From Roseiarcus sp963823165 (GTDB lineage: Bacteria; Pseudomonadota; Alphaproteobacteria; Rhizobiales; Beijerinckiaceae): a DNA stretch of 64,000 nucleotides. Of the stretch, positions 45,223 to 54,733 are shown piece by piece. The stretch lies in the NCBI GenBank assembly GCA_963823165.1, contig CAWGKV010000034.1, positions 248,001 through 312,000 of the forward strand, given 5' to 3'. Each line of letters opens with the position of its first letter. Position 1 is the stretch's first letter. The notes beneath the pieces were generated by a model, which worked only from the letters and a program-made list of their open reading frames with translations, searched no databases and was not told where the DNA came from. A program made the position numbers and the translations under genes.

Positions 45223-46469
45223 TGAACGACGCCGTTCAAGCCGCGACCGCGCCGTACGATGTGGAAAAGGTGCGCCAGGATTTCCCGATCCTCGCCGAAC
45301 GCCCGTACGGCAAGCCGCTCGTCTATCTGGACAACGCCGCCTCGGCCCAGAAGCCCAAGATCGTGCTCGATCGGCTGGTGCACGCCTACGAGCATGAATA
45401 CGCCAATGTCCACCGGGGGCTGCATTATCTCGCAAACGCCGCGACGGAGGCCTACGAGGCCGCGCGCGAGACGGTGCGCCGGTTTCTGAACGCCGCGTCG
45501 ACCGACGAGATCGTATTCACCCGGTCGACGACCGAGGCGATCAATCTCGTCGCGGCCAGTTTCGGCCGGAAGACCATCGGTCCGGGCGACGAAATCGCGC
45601 TCAGCGTCATGGAGCACCACTCCAACATCGTGCCCTGGCACTTTCATCGCGAGCGCAACGGCGCGGTGCTGCGCTGGATGGAGATCGAAGACGACGGCTC
45701 TCTGCCGCTCGAGTCTTTCGAGCGGGCGCTGAGCGGGCGCACGAAGATCGTCGCGATCACGCAGATGTCGAACGTGCTGGGGACCGCGCCGCCGCTCAAA
45801 GAGATGATCCGGCTCGCGCATGAGCGTGGCATACCGGTGCTCGTCGACGGCTCGCAAGGCGCCGTCCATCTCGACGTCGACGTCCGAGACCTCGACGCGG
45901 ACTTTTACGTCTTCACCGGGCACAAGGTCTATGGCCCGACCGGGATCGGGGTCCTCTATGGGAAGCGGGCGCTGCTCGAGTCCATGCCGCCGTTCCTCGG
46001 CGGAGGCGAGATGATCGAGGAGGTCACGCTCGAGACCGTCACCTACAATCAGCCGCCCTATCGGTTCGAGGCCGGGACGCCGCCGATCGTGCAGGCGATC
46101 GGACTCGCGGCGGCGATCGACTACATGGAAGGGATCGGCAGAGAGCGCATCCGCGCGCACGAGGAGGCGCTGAGCGCCTTTGCGCACGAGCGCCTGTCGA
46201 GGATCAATTCGCTCCGGATCTTCGGCGCCGCGCCTGGAAAGGGCCCGATCGCCTCGTTCAACATGAAAGGCGCGCATGCGCACGACGTGGCGACCCTGAT
46301 CGACAGGGCGGGCGTCGCCGTCCGCGCCGGGACCCATTGCGCCATGCCGGTCATGCAGAGGTTCGGGGTCACCTCGACGTGCCGCGCCTCGTTTGCGCTC
46401 TATAACACTTTCGCCGAAGTCGACGCGCTCGCGGACGCTCTTGACCGCGCGCAAAAGCTCTTCATGTAG
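45219..46469 (+). CDS. sufS: Cysteine desulfurase SufS
   Basis: PLP enzyme that takes sulfur from cysteine to feed SufBCD. The 416-aa product (group II desulfurase) has RPYGKPLVYLDNAASAQKPK (20 residues) and EIALSVMEHHSNIVPW. The PLP lysine is Lys236 in YVFTGHKVYGPTGIGVLYGK (20 residues), and the catalytic persulfide cysteine is Cys374 in AGTHCAMPVMQRFG. Start ATG 45219 overlaps the original sufD stop; a second ATG follows immediately. Confidence 0.97.
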   Translation: MMNDAVQAATAPYDVEKVRQDFPILAERPYGKPLVYLDNAASAQKPKIVLDRLVHAYEHEYANVHRGLHYLANAATEAYEAARETVRRFLNAASTDEIVFTRSTTEAINLVAASFGRKTIGPGDEIALSVMEHHSNIVPWHFHRERNGAVLRWMEIEDDGSLPLESFERALSGRTKIVAITQMSNVLGTAPPLKEMIRLAHERGIPVLVDGSQGAVHLDVDVRDLDADFYVFTGHKVYGPTGIGVLYGKRALLESMPPFLGGGEMIEEVTLETVTYNQPPYRFEAGTPPIVQAIGLAAAIDYMEGIGRERIRAHEEALSAFAHERLSRINSLRIFGAAPGKGPIASFNMKGAHAHDVATLIDRAGVAVRAGTHCAMPVMQRFGVTSTCRASFALYNTFAEVDALADALDRAQKLFM

Positions 46470-46486
46470 GGGCTAGGAGACGCCGC

Positions 46487-46867
46487 ATGAACGATGCGAG
46501 CAGCACCGCTTTTTCGCAGCAGATCGCGGTGAAACCGCCGTCCCAGATGGCGCCTGAGGAATTGCGCGAGCTGACCAATTCGATCGTCGCCGCGCTGAAG
46601 ACCGTCTACGACCCGGAAATACCGGCGGATATTTACGAGCTCGGTCTCATCTACAACGTCGATATCGACGACAGCCGTTTCGTAACGATCGAGATGACGC
46701 TGACGGCGCCGGCCTGTCCCGTCGCCGGGGAAATGCCGCTGTGGGTCGAGAACGCCGTCAGCGTGGTCCCGGGAGTGTCGGGCGCGAAAGTGAACATGGT
46801 TTTCGATCCGCCGTGGGACCAGAGCCGCATGTCGGACGAGGCGCGGGTGGCGCTGGACATGTGGTGA
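46487..46867 (+). CDS. sufT: SUF system Fe-S assembly protein SufT (MIP18/DUF59 family)
   Basis: A 126-aa DUF59/MIP18-type protein implicated in Fe-S cluster maturation. ELTNSIVAALKTVYDPEIPA is the conserved core, and the cysteine lies in TLTAPACPVAGEMP. It ends with DPPWDQSRMSDEARVALDMW, as in other SufT proteins. In many Rhizobiales sufA follows sufT; here the next DNA is insertion-sequence debris and no sufA is found. Confidence 0.93.
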   Translation: MNDASSTAFSQQIAVKPPSQMAPEELRELTNSIVAALKTVYDPEIPADIYELGLIYNVDIDDSRFVTIEMTLTAPACPVAGEMPLWVENAVSVVPGVSGAKVNMVFDPPWDQSRMSDEARVALDMW

Positions 46868-46935
46868 TTCGAAAGCCTTGCGCTCCGAACGATGCGCGAG
46901 GCGCAATCCCTCGTCCGGACCGATTGGCCGACTGG

Positions 46936-47193
46936 CTAGAGCAGACTCCGATGAGAAGACGTCGGCGCCCTCGTGAGGCCGGCGACGGTTCGCTCGGCGA
47001 GCTTGCGCAAAGTGGCCTTCAGCTTGGAAAAAGCCTTCTCGATCGGGTTCATGTCCGGGCTATAGGGCGGCAGATATCGCAATTTGGGGGGACGGAATTG
47101 CTGGGTTGCTTAATCCGCGCTCCCTTGCGGGCAGGCAAATTGTCCATGACGACGATATCGCCCGGCAAATGGGTGGGAACCAGGACTTGAATC
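46936..47193 (-). mobile_element. IS630-family transposase fragment
   Basis: The minus strand encodes, in shifted frames, VPTHLPGDIVVMDNLPARKG and LRYLPPYSPDMNPIEKAFSK followed by LKATLRKLAERTVAGL. These are the last DDE aspartate region and the final catalytic-glutamate motif (NPIE) of IS630 transposases. Sequence normally between them is deleted, the 5' part is absent and no terminal repeats are seen. It is a dead remnant directly after sufT. Confidence 0.85.
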
Positions 47194-47271
47194 GCTCAAA
47201 TCAGTAGGCGGGGTCGCTGGCGCGGCCGTATTGTTTGGAGCGGCTTTGTCAACGCCGAGTTTCAATTTTCG

Positions 47272-47460
47272 AGCCTCTGATCCTGCTTCTCTTGGTTGCG
47301 GACGTAAGTCCGGATGGCTTCCTTGTCACGGCCGACGCACATTGACGAAGAACGGCGGAATCGACAACAGCATGTGCATGTGATCGGGCGTCACATGCCC
47401 TTCCTCTCTTTGGAGTCTTCTGAACCGCGAGCTTGCGGAACACTTCGCCCAAACGCCGTC
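47272..47460 (-). mobile_element. IS200/REP-type (Y1) transposase fragment
   Basis: Minus-strand frames give GEVFRKLAVQKTPKR, then EGHVTPDHMHMLLSIPP with the HUH-like HMH metal-binding motif of IS200/REP-associated transposases. In another frame the typical C-terminal end follows: DKEAIRTYVRNQEKQDQRLE. The catalytic tyrosine helix is damaged, the middle is deleted and at least two frame changes are needed. It is a remnant that adjoins the IS630 fragment. Confidence 0.75.
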
Positions 47461-48851
47461 GAATAAAAATCAGTGGCTGTCACGTCGGAACTTTCACTGG
47501 TGGACTGCCGGAAACGTCAAACTGCTGCTGCCACCCCGGCGTAGCTGGGGGGTCTCCCGCTTTTGCGACGGAGCTCCGAAGGCCGGCTAGGCAATGCGAC
47601 GCCGAAGGCGGTCGTACCCAGACCCAGGTGCGGCTGGGGCCATCAGGATAGTGTAGTTGACGGCGCGCAATTTGGGCGCGCGTGTCGAGGCCGAGGCTGC
47701 TCGGTTGGAACGGTCGCTCACGCGCGGCGAGCGCATTTTGAATATGCGCATTGCGTGCATCGGCGGATCGACTGTGGGAACGCGCCGATGCGGCTCTGCC
47801 CATGCGCCTGCGTTATGGGACCGGTGCTCGGCGACGAAGCGGCGCTTCCGCAGCCACAATGTTCCGATCTGAAAAGAGAGCACGCGGCGGCCAACGTCGT
47901 TGCTCTTCCCCGTGACGACCCTCGATATTGACGCGTGGGAGAACGCGAGAGGCACGCCGCAGAGGCTGCCGGCGATGTCGACGTCGCAATGCGGGTCACG
48001 GCGGGACCTCGCGCAACCATCGGCAAAACTCGGGATGTTCTTCCTCTCGAGCGCCGCGCTCGAGCCACCGTGACCGCTGACTTGGCCCACGAACCTGCGC
48101 GCAGGCGTCATCCAGCAGATCAAGATGCCGAAGACCCACCGGCTTTTGAGCAAGTTCCCCGCCTTGGAACATTGAAAAAGGCTTTGTTCGCGACTCGCCT
48201 CGGCTTTCGAGCGCGCAGCAGCGCCGGCTCTTGGCGCTGCGGCGACCCGTGGCGCCGGCGAAAGACCTGCGCCTGCACGCACGCGACGCGAGTGTATCTG
48301 GTAAGTTCTTCGGTGCGAGTGCGAGGTCATTCGCCAAGTCAGGTTGTGTTTACGTTAAGTTACGCCAATGGAGAAGGCACCAGATTTGCGACACATAGTC
48401 ACAGTTCCGCTACCAGGGGTTGACTATTGCGTTTTTTTCGGCGACCAAGTGACATTGTTACGTTGCCGTTAACAAAGGTTCTGGACGGATTGGTGTAAAT
48501 TGAAGAGGAATGCTCGCGCTGCGACAACGCCTTTTGATTCCAAGCCACCACCAAAAAGTCGGCGATAGGTGAGTGAGGTACGACGCAATGAAACGAACTT
48601 TTTTTCTGGCTGCTGAGGTGCAGACTGCCTCGCTATCCGAATTGTCGTTGTCGGACAGCGCCAGCGCCGGCTCTATCATCTTGCTGTCGCAGAACAACGT
48701 CTCGGCAAACTCGTGGAGCGCAAGAAGCTTGTAAGACGGAAGGTAAGCCAGAAAAGAACAAAGGCGAAATGACGCCTTGAGGCTAATGCTCCCCACCAAT
48801 TTTTCCCCCCGATAAATTGGTTATTACTGACGATGAGGCCTAACCAGAACA
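47461..48851. other. 1.4-kb decayed accessory region without a supported gene
   Basis: No frame on either strand shows a recognised family. GC-rich and AT-rich patches alternate; the last 400 bp are clearly AT-richer. A 48-codon plus-strand frame at 48588-48734 (MKRTFFLAAEVQTASLSELS...) has a weak GAGGTA ahead of it and could be a small peptide gene, but evidence is thin. Bases 48720-48875 are the upstream region of the first beta-helix gene. Confidence 0.4.
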
Positions 48852-48875
48852 ATGGTTTATGGAGGATATACTTTC
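48720..48875 (+). promoter_or_regulatory. Upstream region of beta-helix gene 1, duplicated at 51432-51586
   Basis: GCAAGAAG(C/T)TTGTAAG begins both regions at the same distance from the start codons (156 and 155 bp). Shared blocks further down include TACTGACG(A/T)TGAGGC and GAGGATAT(A/G)CT before the ATG. The conservation of non-coding sequence indicates that promoter and leader were duplicated with the gene. The ribosome-binding site is GGAGGA at 48863. Confidence 0.6.
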
Positions 48876-51014
48876 ATGAGGTTTATTTGCGGGCCCCTGA
48901 TCGCGGCAGGTTGCCTTTTCGTCTTTTTTGGCTCGGCACAGGCCGGCTCCGATCCCACAAGCGGCGTACTGCCTTCCTATAACGACGCCTATGCGAACTG
49001 GAAGAACGCCGGGCTGCTTTCGGTCGGCGGCATTCCGCATCGGACGACAATTTGCGCGAAGGTCAATCCGATAGGCGGCGGGGCAGATGACCTCGCTAAT
49101 ATTCAGAATGCGATCAACAAGTGTCCGGCGGGCGAGGTCGTCCAGCTCGGCGCCGGCACTTTCACGATTTCCATGTCCGAGCACATCAATCTGAGCCAGG
49201 GAATCACTCTGCGCGGAAGCGGAACCTGCAACAATTCCTCCTCTCCCTACTGTCCGACCGTGATCAACGTTCACAACGGGCTCTTGGCATGGACAGGAGG
49301 ACGATGCGGCACGAGCACTTCGAGTGAGGTGGGCTGCGTCTCGAACCCCGCGATTCAGGTCGAACCGGCCGCCATGTCGAACTACTACGACTTTGGCTGG
49401 TCCAAATGCGGTCACCAAACGGTGCCCAGCACTTCCTGCGGCGCCATCGCCCTGGCCGCCGATGCGGCGCAGGGACAGACGACGATTCGGGTCAGCAGCA
49501 CGTCGTCCTTTTCCGCCGGAATGTGGGTGCTGATTGACGAGGCGTCCGGCGCCTTATGGCAGCGAGACCCGGTGGGCCCCAATCTCTATGGCGAGGTCTG
49601 GGCGGCCTCGGACTGGCTGAGCACCTCGGGAAGCCCCGCGACCGGTCGGGTGCAATGGGCATTGTATAGCAACGGAAGCGGAGATTTCGGTTCCGGAAAA
49701 TATCCCTACACCGCCGGAAGCCCCGGATGCTGGCAGTCGTTTTGCGACAGGCCGACGGCGGAAATCCATCTCGTCAAGTCAGTCGGCGCCGGTCCGTGTC
49801 CCGGGACCAACTGCACCGTCACCTTCGATGATCCGCTCACCATCGCCTATCGAGCGAGCAACGGCCACAACGCTTACGTCTACTTCCCGGCGCATCAGAA
49901 CGGCGTTCCGATGCCGTTCCTGCAATATGCGGGCGTCGAAAACCTGACCATTGAAAGGCCGACCAATGGCGGAGTCAATTTCCTGTTCTGCGCCTATTGC
50001 TGGACGAAGAACGTCGAGGTCGTCGGATGGGAAGGAGGGGGAGTCAATTTCAACTATTCGGTCCGCAACGAGATGTACAGGACGTTCGTTAATCACTGCG
50101 GAGACTCGGTGAACAACGGCGCGGAATATCCGATCGGCATCGACGACGCCGCCACTGAAATCTACGTCGTCGACAGCATCACGCGCGGGTGCGGCAAGGG
50201 GATGGTCGGAAAGACCGCCGCCGGATCGGTCGTCGCCTACAATTATATGGACGCCACGATGTATGACAGCGAGTCCGGCATCGGCGACTATTGGGTGGAC
50301 ATGGGGGTCAATGGCAGCCATTACGCCGGTACGCACCATATGCTTTTCGAGGGGAACTGGGGAGACAACCTCGACAACGACGATACGCATGGCAACGCCG
50401 TGTATCATACTTACTTCCGCAATTGGGGCACGGCGCTGCGGTCGGCCTTCACCGACCCTTCAACCGGCAAAACCGTCAACGACGCCGCGAAGGTAGCGCA
50501 GGCATGCGGGACGACGGGGTCGTCCAGTTGCTGGTCGAACCCGCCGGGCGTGTTGCACGCCGCTGGGCCGATGATGCACGATTATTGGTTCGCCTATGTC
50601 GGCAACGTGCTCGGGACGTCCGGGGTGACGACTTCGGCAAACGGATGGACCTATAACGGCACCCTCAGCGGAAATGACCACATCTGGATGGTAGGCTGGA
50701 ACGCAGACGCTGCGCATCCCGCTCAGACCGATCCGAACCTGACCGCGAGCATCGGGCCATTCATCTTTCGCCACGGCAACTACGATTATGTCGACGGCAA
50801 GGTGGCCGACTGGACCTCCGGATACTCGCAGACGCTGCCGAACTCGTTCTACCTGCGGTCAGAGCCGGGGTTCTTCAAAGCCGGGACCTGCACGTATCCG
50901 TGGCCGTGGGTGACGCCGGCCGGGTCGAGCCAAATCCAGAGCAACAGTTGCCGCGGCTCCGGTCTTCCCGCCAAGGCGCGCTACGACGCCGGGACGCCGT
51001 TCGTCCAGCCTTGA
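48876..51014 (+). CDS. Secreted right-handed beta-helix protein, copy 1 (pectate-lyase-like fold)
   Basis: A 712-aa exported protein. Signal peptide residues 1-23 (MRFICGPLIAAGCLFVFFGS, then AQA). The mature protein opens SDPTSGVLPSYNDAYANWKN, then GGGADDLANIQNAINKCPAG and a GTFTI...NLSQGITLRGSG step. This is the entry to a polygalacturonase/pectate-lyase-3-type beta-helix, where the DDxxAIQxAI-like motif is replaced by DDLANIQNAI. Later repeats alternate short strands with Asn/Gly turns (VENLTIERPTNGGVNFLF, KNVEVVGWEGGGVNF). Many cysteines suggest disulfides. Likely action is on a polysaccharide, possibly the product of the adjacent locus; catalytic residues cannot be assigned. ATG 48876 follows GGAGGA; 48852 is rejected because that frame overlaps the ribosome-binding site. 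Confidence 0.85.
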   Translation: MRFICGPLIAAGCLFVFFGSAQAGSDPTSGVLPSYNDAYANWKNAGLLSVGGIPHRTTICAKVNPIGGGADDLANIQNAINKCPAGEVVQLGAGTFTISMSEHINLSQGITLRGSGTCNNSSSPYCPTVINVHNGLLAWTGGRCGTSTSSEVGCVSNPAIQVEPAAMSNYYDFGWSKCGHQTVPSTSCGAIALAADAAQGQTTIRVSSTSSFSAGMWVLIDEASGALWQRDPVGPNLYGEVWAASDWLSTSGSPATGRVQWALYSNGSGDFGSGKYPYTAGSPGCWQSFCDRPTAEIHLVKSVGAGPCPGTNCTVTFDDPLTIAYRASNGHNAYVYFPAHQNGVPMPFLQYAGVENLTIERPTNGGVNFLFCAYCWTKNVEVVGWEGGGVNFNYSVRNEMYRTFVNHCGDSVNNGAEYPIGIDDAATEIYVVDSITRGCGKGMVGKTAAGSVVAYNYMDATMYDSESGIGDYWVDMGVNGSHYAGTHHMLFEGNWGDNLDNDDTHGNAVYHTYFRNWGTALRSAFTDPSTGKTVNDAAKVAQACGTTGSSSCWSNPPGVLHAAGPMMHDYWFAYVGNVLGTSGVTTSANGWTYNGTLSGNDHIWMVGWNADAAHPAQTDPNLTASIGPFIFRHGNYDYVDGKVADWTSGYSQTLPNSFYLRSEPGFFKAGTCTYPWPWVTPAGSSQIQSNSCRGSGLPAKARYDAGTPFVQP

Positions 51015-51037
51015 GCCGCCGCTGACGGGCGACCGGG

Positions 51038-51067
51038 AAGGGGAGACGCTTCGGGGCGTCTCCCCTT
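51038..51067 (+). terminator. Strong hairpin after beta-helix gene 1
   Basis: AAGGGGAGACGC (51038-51049) pairs perfectly with 51056-51067 over a TTCGGG loop. The T-run is weak, but the position 24 bp after the stop supports a terminator. Confidence 0.7.
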
Positions 51068-51431
51068 CCACACCGCCGAATAGGAATCGCCTGCGCAATG
51101 CCCGGCTGGGGAGCTAGGCGCCAGGCGCCGCCCCGCCTCCACAATTTTGTCTGTTGCCAAGCCGGCCTGAATTTGCTTTCTTCTACAACCTAGGATTGTT
51201 ACCGTGACGATCGCCTCTCTTAGTTGCATCACCGCCGGGCCTCCGGCTCGACGACGGGGAGGCCGAGATCTTGGCGCTCGGCGCGCGAACGCGCAGCGGC
51301 GCGGGCTCTGCGCGCCCTGCGTCCGGCGACGGGTGGATCTTCAATGGCTCTGATCGCGGGGCTTCATTTGCGGATGCGCCCGATACCCTGCAAGCGGTCG
51401 CCTGGGGCGGGACAAGCGGGAAGCTACAAAC
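51068..51431. other. Intergenic sequence between beta-helix copies, no supported gene
   Basis: A 60-codon plus-strand frame (51271-51453) contains GDGWIFNGSDRGASFADAPD and may be a fragment of a larger extracellular protein. It lacks a ribosome-binding site and family assignment. Confidence 0.35.
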
Positions 51432-51586
51432 GCAAGAAGTTTGTAAGGCGTAGATTAAGCTCGCAAGAATAATGGCGCGAAAGACCGCCTTGTCGTTAAC
51501 TCTATCAAGAATATTGAATCGTATAACGTCGTTACTACTGACGTTGAGGCACTAACACGAACCTGGCTAATAGAGGATATGCTATC
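51432..51586 (+). promoter_or_regulatory. Upstream region of beta-helix gene 2, duplicate of 48720-48875
   Basis: Same length and shared blocks as the region upstream of copy 1, with diverged sequence between them. The ribosome-binding site GAGGA lies at 51573-51577 before ATG 51587. Confidence 0.6.
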
Positions 51587-54392
51587 ATGCGGTTTATTCG
51601 TGGACTAATAATCGCGGCGAGTTGCGTTTTTGTCTCACTTGGCTCGGCACAGGCGCTAACCATCGGGGAGACGGCCGTGCTTTCGTCCCCCGACACTGGA
51701 AACGTAAAGTATCTGTGGGCCCAAAGCACCACGCTAGCCCAGGCCGCAACCATCCAGAGCCTGTCCTTCTACGTCAAAGCCGCCAGCGGAAGTTTGATGC
51801 TCGGCATTTATGACGCTACCGGCCCCAATGGCGGCCCCGGGGCGCTCAAAGCCTCGACCAACAGTTTCACCGCCGTGACAGGCTGGAATACGGCCAATGT
51901 CACCAGCCCCGTGTCATTGGCCGCCGGCGCCTACTGGCTGGCCTTTATACCGAGCAGCAGCAGTATTACTTTCATGAAATCCAACGCGTCAGGCGCCTGC
52001 AGATATCAAAACTCGGGTTTTGGCAGCCTGCCGAAAACCTTTTGGCCCTCGCCGACGTCTTGTGCATCCACCATCTTTTCGCTCTACGGTACGCTGGCGA
52101 CCTCCTCCGGCGGGGGGGGAACCAACGGCGTATGCGGCTCGGCGAACGGCGTCGCCGTCAGCACCGCTCCGACCAGCGGGCTCTGCACAGCCGGTTCAGC
52201 CTCCGCCGTCGGCGGGAGCGGGCCATGGAACTGGAGTTGCGCCGGCAGCAATGGCGGGACCACGGCATCGTGTTCGGCGCCTCTCCAGTCCGCCTCCTCC
52301 GGTGGCTCCGACCCCACAAGCGGCGTGCTGCCGTCCTATAACGACGCCTATGCGAACTGGAAGAACGCCGGGCTGCTTTCGGTCGGCGGCATTCCGAATC
52401 GGACGACCGTTTGCGCGACGGTCAATCCGATAGGCGGCGGGGCCGATGATCTCGCTAATATTCAGAATGCGATCAACAAGTGTCCGGCGGGCCAGGTCGT
52501 CCAGCTCGGCGCCGGCACATTCACGATTTCCATGTCCGAGAACATCAATCTGAGCCAGGGAATCACCCTGCGCGGAAGCGGAACCTGCAACAATTCCTCC
52601 TCTCCCTACTGTCCGACCGTGATCAACGTCTACAACGGGCTCTTGGCATGGACGGGAGGACGATGCGGCACGAGCACTTCGAGTGAGGTGGGCTGCGTCT
52701 CGAACCCGGCGATTCAGGTCGAGCCGGCCGCCATGTCGAACTACTACGACTTTGGCTGGTCCAGTTGCGGTCATCAGTCGGTGCCCAGCACGTCCTGCGG
52801 CGCCGTCGCCCTGGCCGCCGACGCGACGCAGGGACAGGCGACGATTCAGGTCAGCAGCACGTCGTCCTTTTCCGCCGGAATGTGGGTGCTGATTGACGAG
52901 GCGTCCGGCGCATTATGGCAGCAGGACCCGGTCGGCCCCAACCTCTATGGCGAGGTCTGGGCGGCCTCGGACTGGCTGAGCACCTCGGGAAGCCCCGCGA
53001 CCGGTCGGGTGCAATGGGCATTGTATGGCAACGGAAGCGGAGATTTCGGTTCCGGACAATATCCCTACACCGCCGGAAGCCCCGGATGCTGGCAGTCGTT
53101 TTGCGACAGGCCGACGGCGGAAATCCATCTCGTCAAGTCAGTCGGCGCCGGCCCGTGTCCCGGGACCAACTGCACCGTCACCTTCGATGATCCGCTCACC
53201 ATCGCCTATCGAGCGAGCAACGGCCACAACGCTTACGTCTACTTCCCGGCGCATCAGAACGGCGTTCCGATGCCGTTCCTGCAATATGCGGGCGTCGAAA
53301 ACCTGACCATCGAAAGGCCGACCAATGGCGGAGTCAACTTCCTGTTCTGCGCCTATTGCTGGACGAAGAACGTCGAGGTCGTCGGATGGGAAGGAGGAGG
53401 AGTCAATTTCAATTATTCGGTCCGCGACCAGATGGACACGACGTTCGTGAACGTCTGCGGCGACTCGGTGAACAACGGCGCGGAATATCCGATCGGCATC
53501 GACGACGCCGCCACCGAAATCTACGTCGTCAACAGCATCACGCGCGGGTGCGGCAAGGGGATGGTCGGAAAAACCGCCGCCGGATCGGTCGTCGCCTACA
53601 ATTATATGGACGCCACGATGTATGATAGCGAGTCCGGCATCGGCGACTACTGGGTGGACATGGGGGTCAATGGGAGCCATTACGCCGGTACGCACCACAT
53701 GCTTTTCGAGGGGAATTGGGGAGACAACCTCGACAACGACGATACGCATGGCAACGCCGTCTATCACACTTACTTCCGCAATTGGGGCACGGCGCTGCGG
53801 TCGGCTTTCACCGACCCGTCAACCGGCAAAACAGTCGACGACGCCTCGAAGACAGCGCAAGCATGCGGGACGACGGGGCCGTCCGGTTGCAGGTCGAATC
53901 ACGCCGGCTCCGTTGCGCGCCGCCGGGCCGATGATGCACGATTATTGGTTCGCCTATGTCGGCAACGTGCTCGGGACGTCCGGGGTGACGACTACGGCAA
54001 ACGGATGGACCTATAACGGCAACCTCAGCTCAAACGACCACATCTGGATGGTCGGCTGGAACGCAGACGCTGCGCATACCACTCTGACCGATCCGAACCT
54101 GACCGCGAGCATCGGGCCATTCATCTTCCGCCACGGCAACTACGATTATGTCAACGGCAAGGTAGCCGACTGGACTTCCGGATACTCGCAGACGCTGCCG
54201 AACTCGTTCTACCTGCCGTCGACGCCGGCGTTCTTCGGCGGCGGAGCCTCCTGCCAGTATTCGTGGCCGTGGGTGACGCCGGCCGGGTCGAGCCAAATCC
54301 AGACGCCGACCGGCGGGGGAAGCTGCGCGACCTATTCCGGCCTGCCCGCCAAGGCGCGCTGGGACGCCGGGACGCCGTTCGTCCAGCCTTGA
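51587..54392 (+). CDS. Secreted beta-helix protein, copy 2, with extra N-terminal module; one frameshift
   Basis: Tandem paralog of copy 1. Signal peptide about 1-23 (MRFIRGLIIAASCVFVSLGS). Residues 24-170 form a beta-sandwich-like domain absent from copy 1 (IQSLSFYVKAASGSLMLGIY, WNTANVTSPVSLAAGAYWLA). Residues 182-234 are a Cys-containing CGSANG...SCAGSNGGTTASCSA module. From residue 241 (SDPTSGVLPSYNDAY) the protein is almost identical to copy 1, also at DNA level (52304-54392 against 48945-51014). One extra base between 53880 and 53930, relative to copy 1, ends the first frame at 54016 (809 aa). The second frame resumes GPMMHDYWFAYVGNVLG and runs to 54392. Without it the protein would have about 934 residues. 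Confidence 0.8.
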
Positions 54393-54435
54393 GCCGCCGC
54401 GGACGGTCCAGAGGCGCGTGATTGGGTAAGCAGAG

Positions 54436-54470
54436 GCTGCCGGCGGGGACGACCCGCCGGCAGCTGCTTT
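54436..54470 (+). terminator. Strong hairpin after beta-helix gene 2
   Basis: GCTGCCGGCGGG (54436-54447) pairs perfectly with CCCGCCGGCAGC (54453-54464) over a 5-nt loop and is followed by TGCTTT. Confidence 0.8.
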
Positions 54471-54493
54471 CAGGAGGTCGCTCGTCCGGCGCG

Positions 54494-54641
54494 CTTAGAG
54501 CGGCTTCCGATCAATCCGAGACGCGGCCGTCATTGCGAGCGAAGCGAAGCAATCCAGAGCCGCTGCACAGCGGCTGGATTGCTTCGTCGCTTCGCTCCTC
54601 GCAATGACGATCCAATATGATCGGAAAGCGCGTCTAATTTA
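54494..54641. repeat. Composite palindromic intergenic repeat (REP-like)
   Basis: The inner palindrome runs 54529-54608: GTCATTGCGAGCGAAGCGAA and its inverse (TTCGCTCCTCGCAATGAC) flank a CAATCC...GGATTG stem. It sits inside an outer inverted repeat, TTAGAGCGGCTTCCGATC at 54495 against GATCGGAAAGCGCGTCTAA at 54619. CATTGCGAGCGAAGCGAAG-type elements are widespread dispersed repeats in Rhizobiales genomes; this one separates beta-helix genes 2 and 3. Confidence 0.75.
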
Positions 54642-54733
54642 AGCCGTTGCCGAGCGAGCTCCTTTCGTCAGGCTATGAAATCAAGCTAAGGAGCAGCCCT
54701 GCGAGCCCGAATTCGCCCAGGGAGTGCGCCTCA

